This document shows, piece after piece, positions 37,441-48,274 of a stretch of DNA of 64,000 nt. Both the position numbers and the translations under genes were made by a program. The notes under the pieces are model-generated. The model had not been told where the DNA came from and searched no databases. It saw only the letters and a list, made by a program, of their open reading frames with translations. The DNA comes from Myrica gale (taxonomy: Eukaryota > Streptophyta > Magnoliopsida > Fagales > Myricaceae). The DNA lies in NCBI GenBank assembly GCA_963930655.1, contig OZ005617.1, forward strand, positions 8,682,501 to 8,746,500. Reading direction: 5' to 3'. How positions within the stretch are numbered: position 1 is the first letter of the stretch; each line of letters starts with the position of its first letter.

Positions 37441-38628
37441 TGTTGAAACGCGAGATCGCAGTAGAAAAGATCGTTGAATCAAAGCAGCCAAAGTGTTCTG
37501 CCTCTTTTAGATCCACGCACAGGTTTGAGAGAGAGTTAGAAAGAGAAATTCTTTTAGAGAAACTCTCACGTTTAATTGATTTCGTTCTCTCTCAAATGAG
37601 TTTCTAAGCTATTTATAGCGTGTGATCTTTAGGGACCTCAAATCTCGGTCGTATGATCATGCAATAATTATATATATGCCCATTAACATATCAAAAGTGA
37701 CCCCCCGAGATACTGAGATTGTTTTTGTGAAATCTCTTTTGCTAAAAATTATATGCTTATTTATTCTTCCGTCATACTATATTGCACATGAGCTAATAGG
37801 ACTGAAATAATATCACCGATTAAGTCCATATCTCATATAATTCTTAATTCTCAGTTTGTAACTAGTTGGACTCCCAAAACTTTCCAAAATTATTTTTCGC
37901 AAATATTTACTTAATATATAATATAAGTAAAAATCGTAAAAATATTTTTCACAAAATCTCGTTGCACAACATTTTTATATGAGTCAAACAATATATAGAC
38001 ATAATAAATATACTGCCTCATCAAGAGACTGGTGGATTTCATATTGAGAAATTATACAAATTCACTTACTAGGCACAAGGCCTAACCTTATCTGGAATAT
38101 TTGATTTGCGAAAGATTATCACCAATGACTCAGTCAAAGCACAAGCACACAACAAGCAAACCTGCATAACTTTCTCAGGTCTAAGGACAACATAAGCTAA
38201 TTTTCCTGAATATCATTCTCTACATCAGTGATAGTTTCCAGGAGGTAATTCATATTTGATTTGGTTCAGTGCATGTACTCTTACATTGCACACACTCGTC
38301 TGCGTAAGGTCACCACATCAATGACGGAGTCCATCATTCTATCTTATAGAGGCACAACGAGTGTAGACCTATTTGTACATTTTCATATACCTTGGTCTAG
38401 AACAAAGTAAGTAAACAAGGATTCGAAAAGTCATACTGCCCGCCTCTGATTCATTAATCATTGACCTGATTTTTCTACAATGTTGCTCAACAATATGACA
38501 TCTAATGTCATTATAAATATGACATCTTATGCCGTTGCAGGTACCCAAAATAATATACAAATGATTAAAAAATAATAATAATCTCATAATTATACAAAAA
38601 GATTGGTTTTGAAGGCATACATCTAACA
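37441..38628. mobile_element. Stand-alone LTR (LTR retrotransposon fossil) with 5 bp target duplication
   Basis: It starts TGTTGAAACG and ends CATACATCTAACA. AAGGT is duplicated at 37436-37440 and 38629-38633. It contains a TATTTATAG box-like stretch. A related LTR lies at 42035-43259, with shared blocks such as CACATGAGCTAATAGGAC and TCAGTGCATGTACTCTTAC. No internal coding region accompanies it, as expected of a solo LTR. The superfamily is not certain; copia is likely. It is younger than the MULE that contains it. Confidence 0.75.
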
Positions 38629-38930
38629 AAGGTGACTGACACTTTCTTATCAAGGCTGATGAGTAAGAAAAAATGGTCTGTAAACTGCATGGGTCTATGC
38701 ACTTTCTTATCATGTACGAGTTGATTTTCTATGTAACTGTGGAAAGCACCAGATCATTGTTGAAGGCTCTATGTAGCTAGATTTTTTGACCTTCCAGATC
38801 AATGATCAGGGGTCTATGAAAAACATGCATGCACATGCATTTATTAAGGGTTACGTGCAATGTTTCCACAGTGAATTTTCTGGTTTTGGATGCTCTGTAA
38901 TATTTTACAAAGAAGTTCATTGTAATCTAA

Positions 38931-39079
38931 CATAGTGTTTGTTTATTAAAATTTTTACCTTTACAAACACACTTAAAAATTTTATTTTAACTTTCACCAC
39001 TCATTCACCAATTTCAATATCACCTCTATTTTAACACCAACACAAAATTTTATTAAAATTTTACAACCAAACACTATGT
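38931..39079. mobile_element. PIF/Harbinger-like MITE with TAA duplication
   Basis: The termini CATAGTGTTTGTTTATTAAA and AAACACTATGT are inverted. TAA flanks it at 38928-38930 and 39080-39082. It lies directly upstream of the MURA remnant and is inserted in the MULE. Confidence 0.65.
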
Positions 39080-39130
39080 TAAGTTATTATTCTTCGATAA
39101 TTTGGATGCTTTGTAATTTTTTTTCAGAGG

Positions 39131-40755
39131 ATGGTGCAATTGTACATACACCACCGGGGGAGAGATTGACTACTATGACAATGAAGATCTAGACTATTTC
39201 TCAGTGATTGTGATAAATAATTTTGCAAAGAAACATTTGGGCTATTTGAATGTATCGAGATTTGCTTGGAAGTTCGATGATGAAGATGCAAGCGGATTCT
39301 CATACATTAAGACAGATGACGACTATCGTAATTTGATAGAGAGGGTGAGGAAAGAGAATGCTAAGGAGTTGCACATATACATAGAGCACTCCATGGACAA
39401 TCCGATCTTTGAGCCTGAGGAGACCACAAAGGATATACGCACTGATATGGTGTTGTGAGGGCTGGAGGAGACTAGTGATGATGGGTGGACTGAAAGTGTT
39501 GGAAGTGGAGCTCCTCACGGTCTTGGAAAGGATGAGGATGTCAGTGGGGGGATTGAGGATGATGGAGGAGCTGCTGATGATGACATAGAGGGAGAAGACG
39601 AGATAGATGTTGGGGAGGATCAATAAGAGCATGTCTTCCTCATTGAATTTGAGGATAGTGAATCAGAGGTGCTTAAGTTTTATTACACGGTTGATACCTA
39701 AGAAGTTGTTGCTGGGAGAAACAATTTTGTCTTGGTTTGGCTCGACCATTTCAAATTGTAGGCACATAGAGGAAAATAGACCTTCGGAGGGTGAGGATAG
39801 CGAGGATCTTCACAGATGGTTGAGAGGAAGATGAGGGTGTGGATAACCGAAAGGATAGATACATAAACTTTTATGAGGAAGATTTAGATGCCGGGAAGAG
39901 GCTCAAGCTAGTAAAGGTATTGAAGCTGTTTATGAGGGCATTATCAACCTTTAGCATTTAGAATGAGTTTGCACACACCTTCATTAAGAATGACGCAAAG
40001 CGAGGTACTACGAAGTGCGGAGGCCCGCACTGTAGATGGAGAATACAAGTGTCAAAGAAATTGCATTACCGCATGTTGAAAGTGCAATATACTTTGCGAG
40101 ACGAAGCCATTACCAGATTGAGGCATATCTCCGATCTTACTTGCCAACCATAAAAGCGATGTCTGGTTTAGAGGAGTGACCACACATTGACTGCGACCCT
40201 ACCTTTCCTCCTAGGCTTAGAGCGAGATTGGGGAGGCCGAGAAAGTCAAGGAGAAGTACTACGGAGGAGCCGCCACCCCCACCACTCCCACACTAGGTGT
40301 CGGGGCAAGGGTATAGAAGAAAGTGTGGACGGTCTAGTACGTTTGACCATAATTGAAGACGATGTAAGTTGCCACCTAAACCGGGAGAGAGAACATTTCC
40401 CTCAAAACATTATGTCAAGAAGACTAGACTTGTGAGTAAAAATCAGTTAAGCAGTTTTGATATGTATTTTGTTATGGTCACTACTAATCACATTTAAAAA
40501 TTGATTTTATACATGATGGAATGGGTACATTTAAAAACTGCTTTTATACAATGGAGATACTAAAAAATGAAGAAGACAATAGACCAATGTAATTGTTCCT
40601 ATTTTTCTGATAACACTTTTACAATTAACTAACATTTCCTTTTACCTTAACCATCGCAGTACACTGATGATGAGGGAACCAGCGTTGCAATGAGGACAAG
40701 GGCCAGAGGAACTGCATCTCAACCGGCTAGAGAAGGGATTGATGGCTCTCAAACT
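39131..40755 (+). pseudogene. MURA-type (MuDR) transposase remnant
   Basis: 39170-39458 encodes a PB1-like N-terminal domain typical of plant MuDR proteins (EIDYYDNEDLDYFSVIVI, HLGYLNVSRFAWKFDDEDAS, TDDDYRNLIERVRKENAKEL). An acidic linker follows. Around 39870-40140 lie fragments of the DBD_Tnp_Mut domain (NEFAHTFIKNDAKRGTTKCG, HCRWRIQVSKKLHYRMLKVQ). At about 40190 the homology jumps to the C-terminal basic tail (PRLRARLGRPRKSRRSTTEE). The MULE DDE domain and SWIM zinc finger are missing, so an internal deletion has occurred near 40165-40190. There are also a stop at 39456-39458 and later frame changes. The last piece (AMRTRARGTASQPAREG) looks like a final exon at about 40660-40758. Confidence 0.75.
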
Positions 40756-41638
40756 TAGCATAGTCAGGTAACATTCAAGAAAAATATGACGTTCTTGTGC
40801 ATAAGAAATAATTAGATAGAACACCAACACTAATCTTAATGTAATTATTCACAAACAGCAAAGCCAAGGAGCTGCTACGTGGTTACAGCCACCATATTGA
40901 TTTTCCTGCAAATGCGTGCATGGAGTTGAGAGAACAAGAGCAACAAAGTGATGTTGTGAAGCTACCATTTTTTGTGATTTTGTTGTTATGCAGTTTTAAG
41001 GTTTGTATATGATTTCGTTGGAAGTGAAGTAGTTTTTGAATGCATTTTGTTGCCGCTTTGCTGGAAGTGAACTGGAGTTTGTTGGTTTTGGAATGAATAA
41101 GAAGAGAGCATGTAAATGATTTTGTTGAACAACTTGTAATGTTGTTAGTTTGTTGGATGTGGAATTGTGGACAGATTGAAAAATCTTGTAATTGTTGAGG
41201 CAGTTTTGAAACAGGTTGTAAAAATTACCAGTTTCTTAGTTGTGGAATGGAATTGTAATATTTTGAAATAGCTGAAGTTATGGTATTATGCTGCCAGTTT
41301 GTAAAACACCTGAATTTATGTATGGTAAAAATAGTTGAAGTCATTTTAGTATAATGGAATGGAAACAACTTTTAAGAATGGATGATCCAATTGTAATGTT
41401 TCGTCTTGTAACAACTGAAATTATGGTAAAATGAATGATCCAATTGCTTTAAAATTGACCGTGAAGTAAATTGAACATCTTTAGAAGAGATTTTACATTC
41501 AGAACCACTTGCATTACATTGAACTACTACAACCTAAGAACATAACACTACTCTACTACCTTACAACCCTTACAAAATACAAAGTTCAAAAGAACACTAC
41601 AACTAAAGTGTGAATACAACAACACTAAACTCTTAGAA

Positions 41639-43500
41639 CTAAATCCACCAACTACAGGTGATCATTACAACAAACACCACAGAGAAGATCCACGATCTAA
41701 TCAACAACATAATCAATTGATGTTGTTTCGCCTTTAGCTTTCGGGCATCCTTTTCCATCCCTTCATTTTCTTGATCATCGAAGGTAGGAACTCTTCGTCG
41801 CACTGACATGTTGGGGGTCAATCCATTGGAAAAAATTGCAGCAGCGCTGCTTCTGTCAAAACACAAATGCGTAATTAAATAAAAATCATTATAAGACAAG
41901 CATATGCAGCATGCATTACAAGTTCAATGAAACTGAAAAAAAGAACAATGAACTAATGACCTTATTTCCTGTATTATGCTATTTAAGGCCATTCATTAGA
42001 TGAAATGCTAGATCCTATGTGATTCATTCACAACTGTTGAGAAAAATCATGCATTCTTCATAGCCACACACAGTTCTTGAGAGAGAGAACTCTAGAGAGA
42101 GAGAGTTTTAGAGAGAACGATTCTCACGAAAATGAAAATTTTTTCTCTTCTCAAATGAAGTTCTGAGCTATTTATAATGATTTACTCAGAGCTTCTCTTG
42201 TGCTTATGCGTGGGATCTTTAGAGATCTCAAATCTCGACCGTAGGATCGTCATGAAAAACTCTTTTTCATTTAACTACTTTATATTTTGTATTCCAAATT
42301 TATGGGCTTCTACAAATTGTGATCATGTCCATTAACATATCACAATTGACCCTCGAGATTGTGAGACTATTTTCGTGAAATCCCATTTGCTAAAATTTTT
42401 TCGTTTATTTATCCTTCCACCATACTATATTCCACATGAGCTAATAGGACCGAAATAATATCACAGATTAAGTCCCTAGCTCATATAATTCTTAATTCAC
42501 AATCTATAACTCGTTAGACTCTCAAATTGTTTCTAAAACAATTTCACAAATAAATATATAATATATATATCAATTTCAAAAAATATTTTCGCAAAAGTCC
42601 ACTGGCTAGTGATTTCTTTTTTAGTCCAACTGTATATAGATATATTGAATATACTGTCTCACAAAGAGACTGATGGATTCCTTGTTAAGCTTTACACAAG
42701 CTTATTTATTATATACAAGACCCAACGTTGTCTAGAATATTTGACCTAAAAAGATCATCACCAAATGACTCGGTCAAGGCACAAGTACACAACAAACATA
42801 CTTGTATAAACCTATTAGGCTAAGGATACAATAAACTAATTGTGATGAATATCATCTCAACATCAGTGATCACTTCCAGAAGGTATCCATATTTGATCTC
42901 GTTCAGTGCATGTACTCTTACAATGCACTCAATCATCTGCTTAAGGTCACTACCTCAATGACAGAGTCCGTCTTTCTATTTAACAAATGCACAATGAGTG
43001 TAGACCTATTTGTACATAAGTATGTACCTCGGTCTAGAACAACTGTCAATTGAACAAGAAACCGAAAAGTCATACTCCCCACCTTATGATTCATTAATCA
43101 TCAGCATGAGTTTTCTACAATTTCACTTAACAATATATAATTGTATAATAGTTCATGTTAGAACATTATACCCGATAAGTAATAAATACATGTGACGATA
43201 AAAGAAATAATTATCTCATAATGATTCTAATAACTGGTTTTGAGGGCATATTTCCAACAAGACCAACTAATTGAATCAAACATATTAATACAACATGAAC
43301 TCCCATTTTTAAATTAAATTTCTACAAAGCATGAACATAAAAAAACAACATGATTATTTGTAAATTTCGTATCCTTCTAAGTCTTACCGAGCTTCCACTG
43401 TACTTGGGACACCCATAGAATCTTCGTTCCGAGTTTCCATATGTTAGTGAAGTCCTCAATCATGCCTGAAACTCACATTGACACAATGTAGCTCGAGTAA
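41639..43500 (-). pseudogene. GRF-type zinc-finger gene inside the MULE, two exons
   Basis: Minus strand. Exon 1 (about 43500-43389) encodes CQC..TSLTYGNSERRFYGCPKYSGSS and ends at a GTAAGA donor. Exon 2 (41852-41639, acceptor TTGACAG) resumes in phase with CCNFFQWIDP. Together they give the GRF finger pattern CxC, GRRFYxCP and CxFFxWxD, with the usual Gly changed to Glu in SERRFYGCP. After WIDP the frame must change to reach the tail: TFDDQENEGMEKDARKLKAK, then a hydrophobic stretch (LIRSWIFSVVFVVMITCSWW), i.e. a coil plus C-terminal membrane anchor as in many plant GRF proteins. The intron is filled by an LTR (42035-43259). A stop also lies before TSLT. It is probably broken now. It appears to be a second MULE gene, transcribed against MURA. 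Confidence 0.65.
42035..43259. mobile_element. Stand-alone LTR (LTR retrotransposon fossil) in the GRF gene intron
   Basis: It starts TGTTGAGAAAAATCATGC and ends GAGGGCATATTTCCAACA, 1225 bp. It is related to the LTR at 37441-38628 over most of its length. It contains a TATTTATAATG promoter-like stretch after a GAGAGAGAACTC repeat. No clear 5 bp duplication is visible (ACAAC against AGACC), and no internal region is attached. Confidence 0.7.
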
Positions 43501-44077
43501 GAGACCACGCCATTTTGAGGAAACCGATCGTTGTGACAAACCAGAACATCAACAAGACAAGTTGGAAACTGAATCCATTTATCATCACGTGTTGAGTAGA
43601 AAATGCACGAGGAGGCAAAATGGGGAAGAATCATTCTTTGTGCAATTGGGTAGGAGAGGAGAATTTGGGGAACCTAGGGTTCTCTGTGTGCGATGAGAAA
43701 AAGTTGGGGAAAAATTGTTCTTCTTTGTGTGAGATAGGTAGAAAAGGGCTAATCTCAAAACCTAATCGTCTTATTTAAGAGATTTTTTTGCAGGCTCGGT
43801 GAGGTGGCAGACAGATGGCGCACGTGTGGCTATTCCGTTTTAAGTGGACAGGTGTTAATCTTTCATTGGTTGTGACGTGAATTTTAAATTCTTGTCAGGA
43901 ATTGCTGATTACGAGGTTGACGGAAAGTGGATGGAAGGGCCTCTTTTTGACAGAAACTCGACCTCAAGGATCTAATTGTTGAACACATTACTAGGGGCTT
44001 AATTGTAACATTCTGTTACTTCAAAGGCAATGAGTGCAATTACGCCTAATATAAAAGTCGCATTTCAAGTGTAAAAG

Positions 44078-44150
44078 TTGCATGTAGCTCAGCGGTAACT
44101 CCTTATTGACTGTCGGGTCTGTGTTCAATCCCCCTTGTAGTTTTCTATTT
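44078..44150 (+). repeat. tRNA-like sequence, probably the head of a SINE
   Basis: TAGCTCAGCGGTAAC resembles a Pol III A box, and GTGTTCAATCCCCC, about 37 bases later, resembles a B box. The spacing fits a tRNA, but the acceptor stem does not pair and no proper anticodon arm can be drawn. A tRNA-derived SINE or tRNA relic is therefore more likely than a tRNA gene. It begins about 25 bases after the MULE target duplication. Confidence 0.4.
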
Positions 44151-44299
44151 TTTTAAACGGGTTATCGCATAGTCTCTAATGCCTCTATTATATATTTTGT
44201 TAATTCACAATATTCTCCCATGTGCAAGTAAATACGACATGTGTTGTCTGTACATTCTATAATATAAATGATGCCATTAATTTTTTTTTTAGGCATCAA

Positions 44300-45354
44300 T
44301 CTCGATTTTAATAGCCATTTTTTCTAGAAATATGGAGATAAAAATTATAACTATTAAATACAACTATGTATCTAATATAAAATACCAACTGTACTGTGGT
44401 ATATAAGTAAAAAAACTTACAAACCCCTAATATGTTCTAAATACAATCTTAAAAATAAAATAAAAAAGGCCACAACTAATTAGATTATTGCACAACACAT
44501 TATATAACTCATCTTGGTTTATCCTAAAATGGTACACCAAAATGACAGGGAGTAAAATTTTGGTGACTGCAAAACTACAAATATGCAATGAGTTAATGCC
44601 TAGTGATTTTTCTATTTGTTGAACTGGGGCTTCTGATAAGTGCTTTGAATGACATTCACTTGGATATTTGTTTTGGCATTTTTCTTGGAAGGCATAATTA
44701 TGATTTCATAAGCATAATACAATGACAAGTCATTACTAACAAATTCACTTAAATCATCTGCATGAATAATACTACGGTTTTGGATATTTGATCTGAGATG
44801 AACTCCATGAATAAAGACAATGTTCTTTGTGATGCAGCCAACATATTTACAGGGTTTAATGACCTTTTTTTTTTGGTGTAGAGCAATGTGAATGTTTTGA
44901 ATTGACAAGGTCAAATTGTTCAAGGAGTTCAAACTATGAAATTGCAGCTAGTCTCCTCACTTTTTTTGAGTTTGCAAATCTGAACAACTATGAAATTGCA
45001 ATAAATACACGTGCCTTTGTAAATCAGGTACTTTGTTTTTATGGTGTAACTTTCTACTCCGTAGATCTCTATTTGTGGAGATATATTTGATTTTTTGATG
45101 GCCAGGTGAAAGAACTCAACGAATGTAAGAAAATGCAAAAATTGAAGAAACTAAACAAAGAATATGGTGTAGATTAACACTGTGGACAATTAAATTCACA
45201 GAAGAGCAGCACAATTGTAAACAAAAATGGAAATGTAAATAAGCAGAGGCCACCAAACTGGTCATTAAATTGTGACCAAATAACGTCGATGACATTTTGC
45301 GGTGGAGAATGTTCATTACCCACGGCATACACGATCAGCAAAAGTCTTAATGCT
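44300..45354. other. AT-rich spacer
   Basis: No gene supported. The short direct repeat AACTATGAAATTGCA at 44932 and 44988 is the only structure seen. Confidence 0.45.
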
Positions 45355-45620
45355 CGTCAACGTTTGGTCAATCCAAACTTGTGGCCTATGTCTCCTGCTC
45401 GTCGGCGAAAAGATAGCATCCTTCACAAACATATAACTCGTCGGCGAAGGTAGAAGCGTCCTTGATAAGGTATACCTCGTCGGCAATGAGGCCTGCATCC
45501 TTGACGTCTCCATCAATCATCAACGAAGCCAGTGGCATTCTTGACCTCCTTTAAGTCGTCAACGAGTGAGCAACGACGACCAGCCCGTCCTAATCGCAGG
45601 ACCCTTCATCGACGAATGCT
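45355..45620. repeat. Degenerate minisatellite, 39 bp period
   Basis: CGTCGGCGAA-type starts lie at 45400, 45439, 45478, 45518 and 45557, with looser ones at 45355 and 45607. Each is followed by a GCATCCTTGAC or GCGTCCTTGAT motif. It is CpG-rich, unlike its flanks. It may be the subterminal array of the CACTA-type end that starts at 45906, since CGTCGG words are common there, but the link is inference. Confidence 0.6.
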
Positions 45621-45905
45621 CAGATGTTCTTCTATCGTGATTTCCCGTCGACGTAGCAATCGATTCCTGACGTGGCAAAAAGCTGGTCATGGCAGGCCAA
45701 TGTTGACGCTACAATCTTGGACCGAGCTTTGACGACTGAAAGTCGTGGCTGAAGAGCAACTCCGACGACTTTTGCCATTTCTGTCTACAGAAGCCTCCAT
45801 CGGCAATGACCCATTTTCCTCAAGTGCATGTCGTCTTTCGACAGTCAAATCTAAAGGCAATGTCTCCCAAACACCTTGTTTACAAAATAGCACGTCGCCG
45901 CATGA

Positions 45906-46260
45906 CGCTACAAAAAAATAGGTCTATAGCGGCGGTCGCTAAAAACACCGCTAAATAGTATTTTCCGCAGCGTTTTGCAAAAAACGCCGCTAAAGGTCGT
46001 CTATAGTGACGCTACAGGTCTAGTTGTAGCAGCGTTTGCAAGTGCATACACTGCTAGATGTCTCGGGTCTATAGCGACGGTCGCTGACCGCCGCTATAGG
46101 GTTCTGTTTTAGCACGCTGCTAAAAAAATGAGTCTATAGCGGCAGTCATGCCGACCGCCGCTATAGACCCCACATTCAGCAGCGTTTGCGTCTGCAAATG
46201 CCACTGAAAATTAACCTATTGCAGCGGTTGTGTGTTGACCGCCGCTATATGTATAATTTT
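45906..46260 (+). mobile_element. CACTA transposon end (orphan)
   Basis: CGCTACAAAAAAATAGG is a one-base variant of the CACTACAAAAAAA terminus. It is followed by repeated subterminal words GGTCTATAGCGGCGGTC and GACCGCCGCTATAGACC in both orientations, including inverted pairs at 46067-46100 and 46129-46170. The same words occur at both ends of the complete CACTA element at 59782-61953. No matching opposite terminus was found before the copia fossil at 47120. Confidence 0.7.
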
Positions 46261-47119
46261 AAATATTTTTAATTAGTTGTAATTTATTTAATGTTAATAA
46301 TTATGTTAAATATTATTGTATTTATGTTAATATATAATTTAGTTTGTCATGTATGTGAAAAATTTTAATTTAAAGACATACGTAATAAAATATGAAGTTA
46401 GAGAGAGTGTTATGAACATTAAAGTTGTTGCATAATATATTTGATTATGACATATTATTTAATTCCAAACAAAAATATATTGTGAGATTAATTGACTTAT
46501 GCAATTAAAGAACATAACTTAATATTTGGTCATAGTTATTATGGTAATTGAATATTTTATTGATTATAATTAACAATTATATTTCAATAATTTGTAATAT
46601 AAGACTAATTAATTAGGACATATTATTTATTTCCAAAAAAAGATATTGTGAATTTAACTTATACAATTAAAGTACATGTAATGTATTTTTAAAAAAATAT
46701 AACAAGTCATACAAAATATAATTTACTAAAAATATATAACTACAAAATATAGAATTATTATTAAAAAAACTAGAAATAAAAAAATTGAAGTGAAACGCTG
46801 CCGTTCCCCACCTCCCCTCCCCCTTTCTTAAAAACTCCTTTGCACGCCTTATACAATTAAATTCCCCCTCCCCACACGCGCCGTAATTCGCGAAATCCCT
46901 AGGCACTCAATTTTTTCTCAATAGCAATTACTGTCTATAAGTGAAAACGAGGGTAAGATCCAACACCAAGTATGTTGAACTGATAATTAGATGATATGAA
47001 TAGGGACAGATAGCACAAGATTAGATTCATACCACAATTAAATGAAAATGAGGGACATTATTCATAGCATGAACAATGAGACAATAGCGTTTGAATATCA
47101 ACTCTCACGGTCTATGATT
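46261..47119. other. AT-rich sequence, possibly CACTA interior
   Basis: No coding signal. A GC-richer patch (CTCCCCTCCCCC, CACACGCGCCGTAATTCGCG) at 46820-46900 stands out, but it has no assignable role. Confidence 0.4.
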
Positions 47120-47897
47120 ACTCTAGGACTAACAAAAACGATGGCAGGAGAATTTTGGTAGATATCAAATTCCTTTGGTAGAAAGGAATCAAAAGCTTAT
47201 TTAGAGTAGTAAGGCCAAACAATAGCGTTGGATCGAATTGATGTGGTACAAAATTGTATAGATAAACCCAGTTGACTTGAATGCAAGTTGATGGACTGGA
47301 TATGTGGAATAGCATTGAAGTAGGAAACAATCTAAGAAGTTTGTAACCCTTAGAAGCAAATGGATAACCCAAAAACACACACTTATGTGCACGGGCATCA
47401 AACTTTGATTTGTGAGGAGTAGTGTTTGTGGCAAAACAAAGACAACCAAAAGAGCGTAGATGAGAGTAGGAAGGCTTTGCATTATATAACATCTCATAAG
47501 GAGATTTATTGCCAAGCAAAGGAGAAGGGGTGCGATTAATCAAATAGGTAGCAGTCATGATACAATCACCCCAAAACTTTAAAGGAACATTAGATTGAAA
47601 GTGAATAGCCCGTGCAATGTTCAAGAGGTGTTGATGTTTGCGCTCTACAATCCTATTTTATTGAGGGGTGTGGGGGCAACTAATTTGATGGATAACCCCT
47701 TTAAAAGAATAGAAAGAAGGCATGCTAAATTCAAGTCCATTATCAGATCGAAGAACTTCAATTTTAGAATGATATTGAGTTTCAACTAAGCTGAAAGAGG
47801 AAATGATGAAACTTTGAGTTTCGGATTTGAATTTTATAAGGTACAACCAAGTGCATCGAGTATAGTCATCAATAATAGTCAAGAAATAACAATACCA
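47120..47897 (-). mobile_element. Ty1/copia fossil, integrase region
   Basis: Minus strand: [60 protein letters not shown] and [20 protein letters not shown] are diagnostic of copia integrase. It is a broken fossil. It directly abuts an LTR with the same orientation (47898-48274), separated by a TGGTAT primer-binding-site-like hexamer. Confidence 0.85.
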
Positions 47898-48274
47898 TGT
47901 TGATTATAGAGTAGGGAGAGAGATGAAGATAGAGAAGGATCTTGAATATATCAGTCGTATATTTAGTTATACAAACTGTGTTAATACAATTTACAATGTG
48001 CTCTGCTTATATATAAGACCTTTGTTATACTAACTGTTATAACGAAATGAAACTAAGGTTATGTTTGTGTTGTAAAATTTTTGGTATTAGGTTTAGTGTT
48101 AGTATTGGGTTTAGTGAAAAAGTGAAGAGAGAGATAATTTTTTATATTTTTTGTAGTGAATAGTTATGATTTGATGGAAGAGAGAGAGATTATATTTGTA
48201 TATTTTATTGTGAGTTGGTGAAATATTTTGTAAATTTTTTTGAACAAACGCAACCTAAATGAGCTGTTATAACA
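47898..48274 (-). mobile_element. Copia LTR (fossil), carrying a MITE insertion
   Basis: On the minus strand it begins TGTTATAACAGC and ends CTCTATAATCAACA. It has a core promoter-like CTTATATATAAGCAGAGCAC, as in copia LTRs that end in a TCTCTCTCCC-type U5. About 178 bp remain when the MITE at 48057-48255 is discounted. The other LTR of the pair was not found. Confidence 0.6.
48057..48255. mobile_element. PIF/Harbinger-like MITE with TAA duplication
   Basis: The termini GGTTATGTTTGTGTTG and GAACAAACGCAACC are inverted. TAA flanks it at 48054-48056 and 48256-48258. It is inserted inside a copia LTR and is therefore younger. Confidence 0.8.

Larger units (their letters stand above)
36436..44046 (+). 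mobile_element. Mutator-like element (MuDR-type), 7.6 kb, with nested insertions
   Basis: The long TIRs (about 280 bp) start GGCATAATTGCATCCACAG on the left and, from the right, GGCGTAATTGCACTCATTG. They continue with CAATTAAGCCCCTRGTAA and CCTTGAGGTCGAGTCTC / GTTTCTGTCAAAAAGAGG. Flanks TAATTTAAA (36427-36435) and TAATATAAA (44047-44055) match at 8 of 9. Inside are MURA-type transposase remains (+ strand, 39131-40755) and a spliced GRF zinc-finger gene (- strand, 41639-43500). Later insertions are LTRs at 37441-38628 and 42035-43259 and a MITE at 38931-39079. The transposase lacks its catalytic core, so it cannot move itself. Confidence 0.85.

Noticed and set aside
44078-44150. Functional tRNA gene
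   Set aside because: A and B box similarity is present but acceptor and anticodon stems do not pair.
45355-45620. Regular 39 bp repeats considered as a CRISPR-like array
   Set aside because: Units are diverged throughout with no unique spacers, and the genome is a plant's.
47118-47515. Two overlapping minus-strand frames as a host gene
   Set aside because: One is copia integrase and the other is its shadow frame; both belong to the copia fossil.
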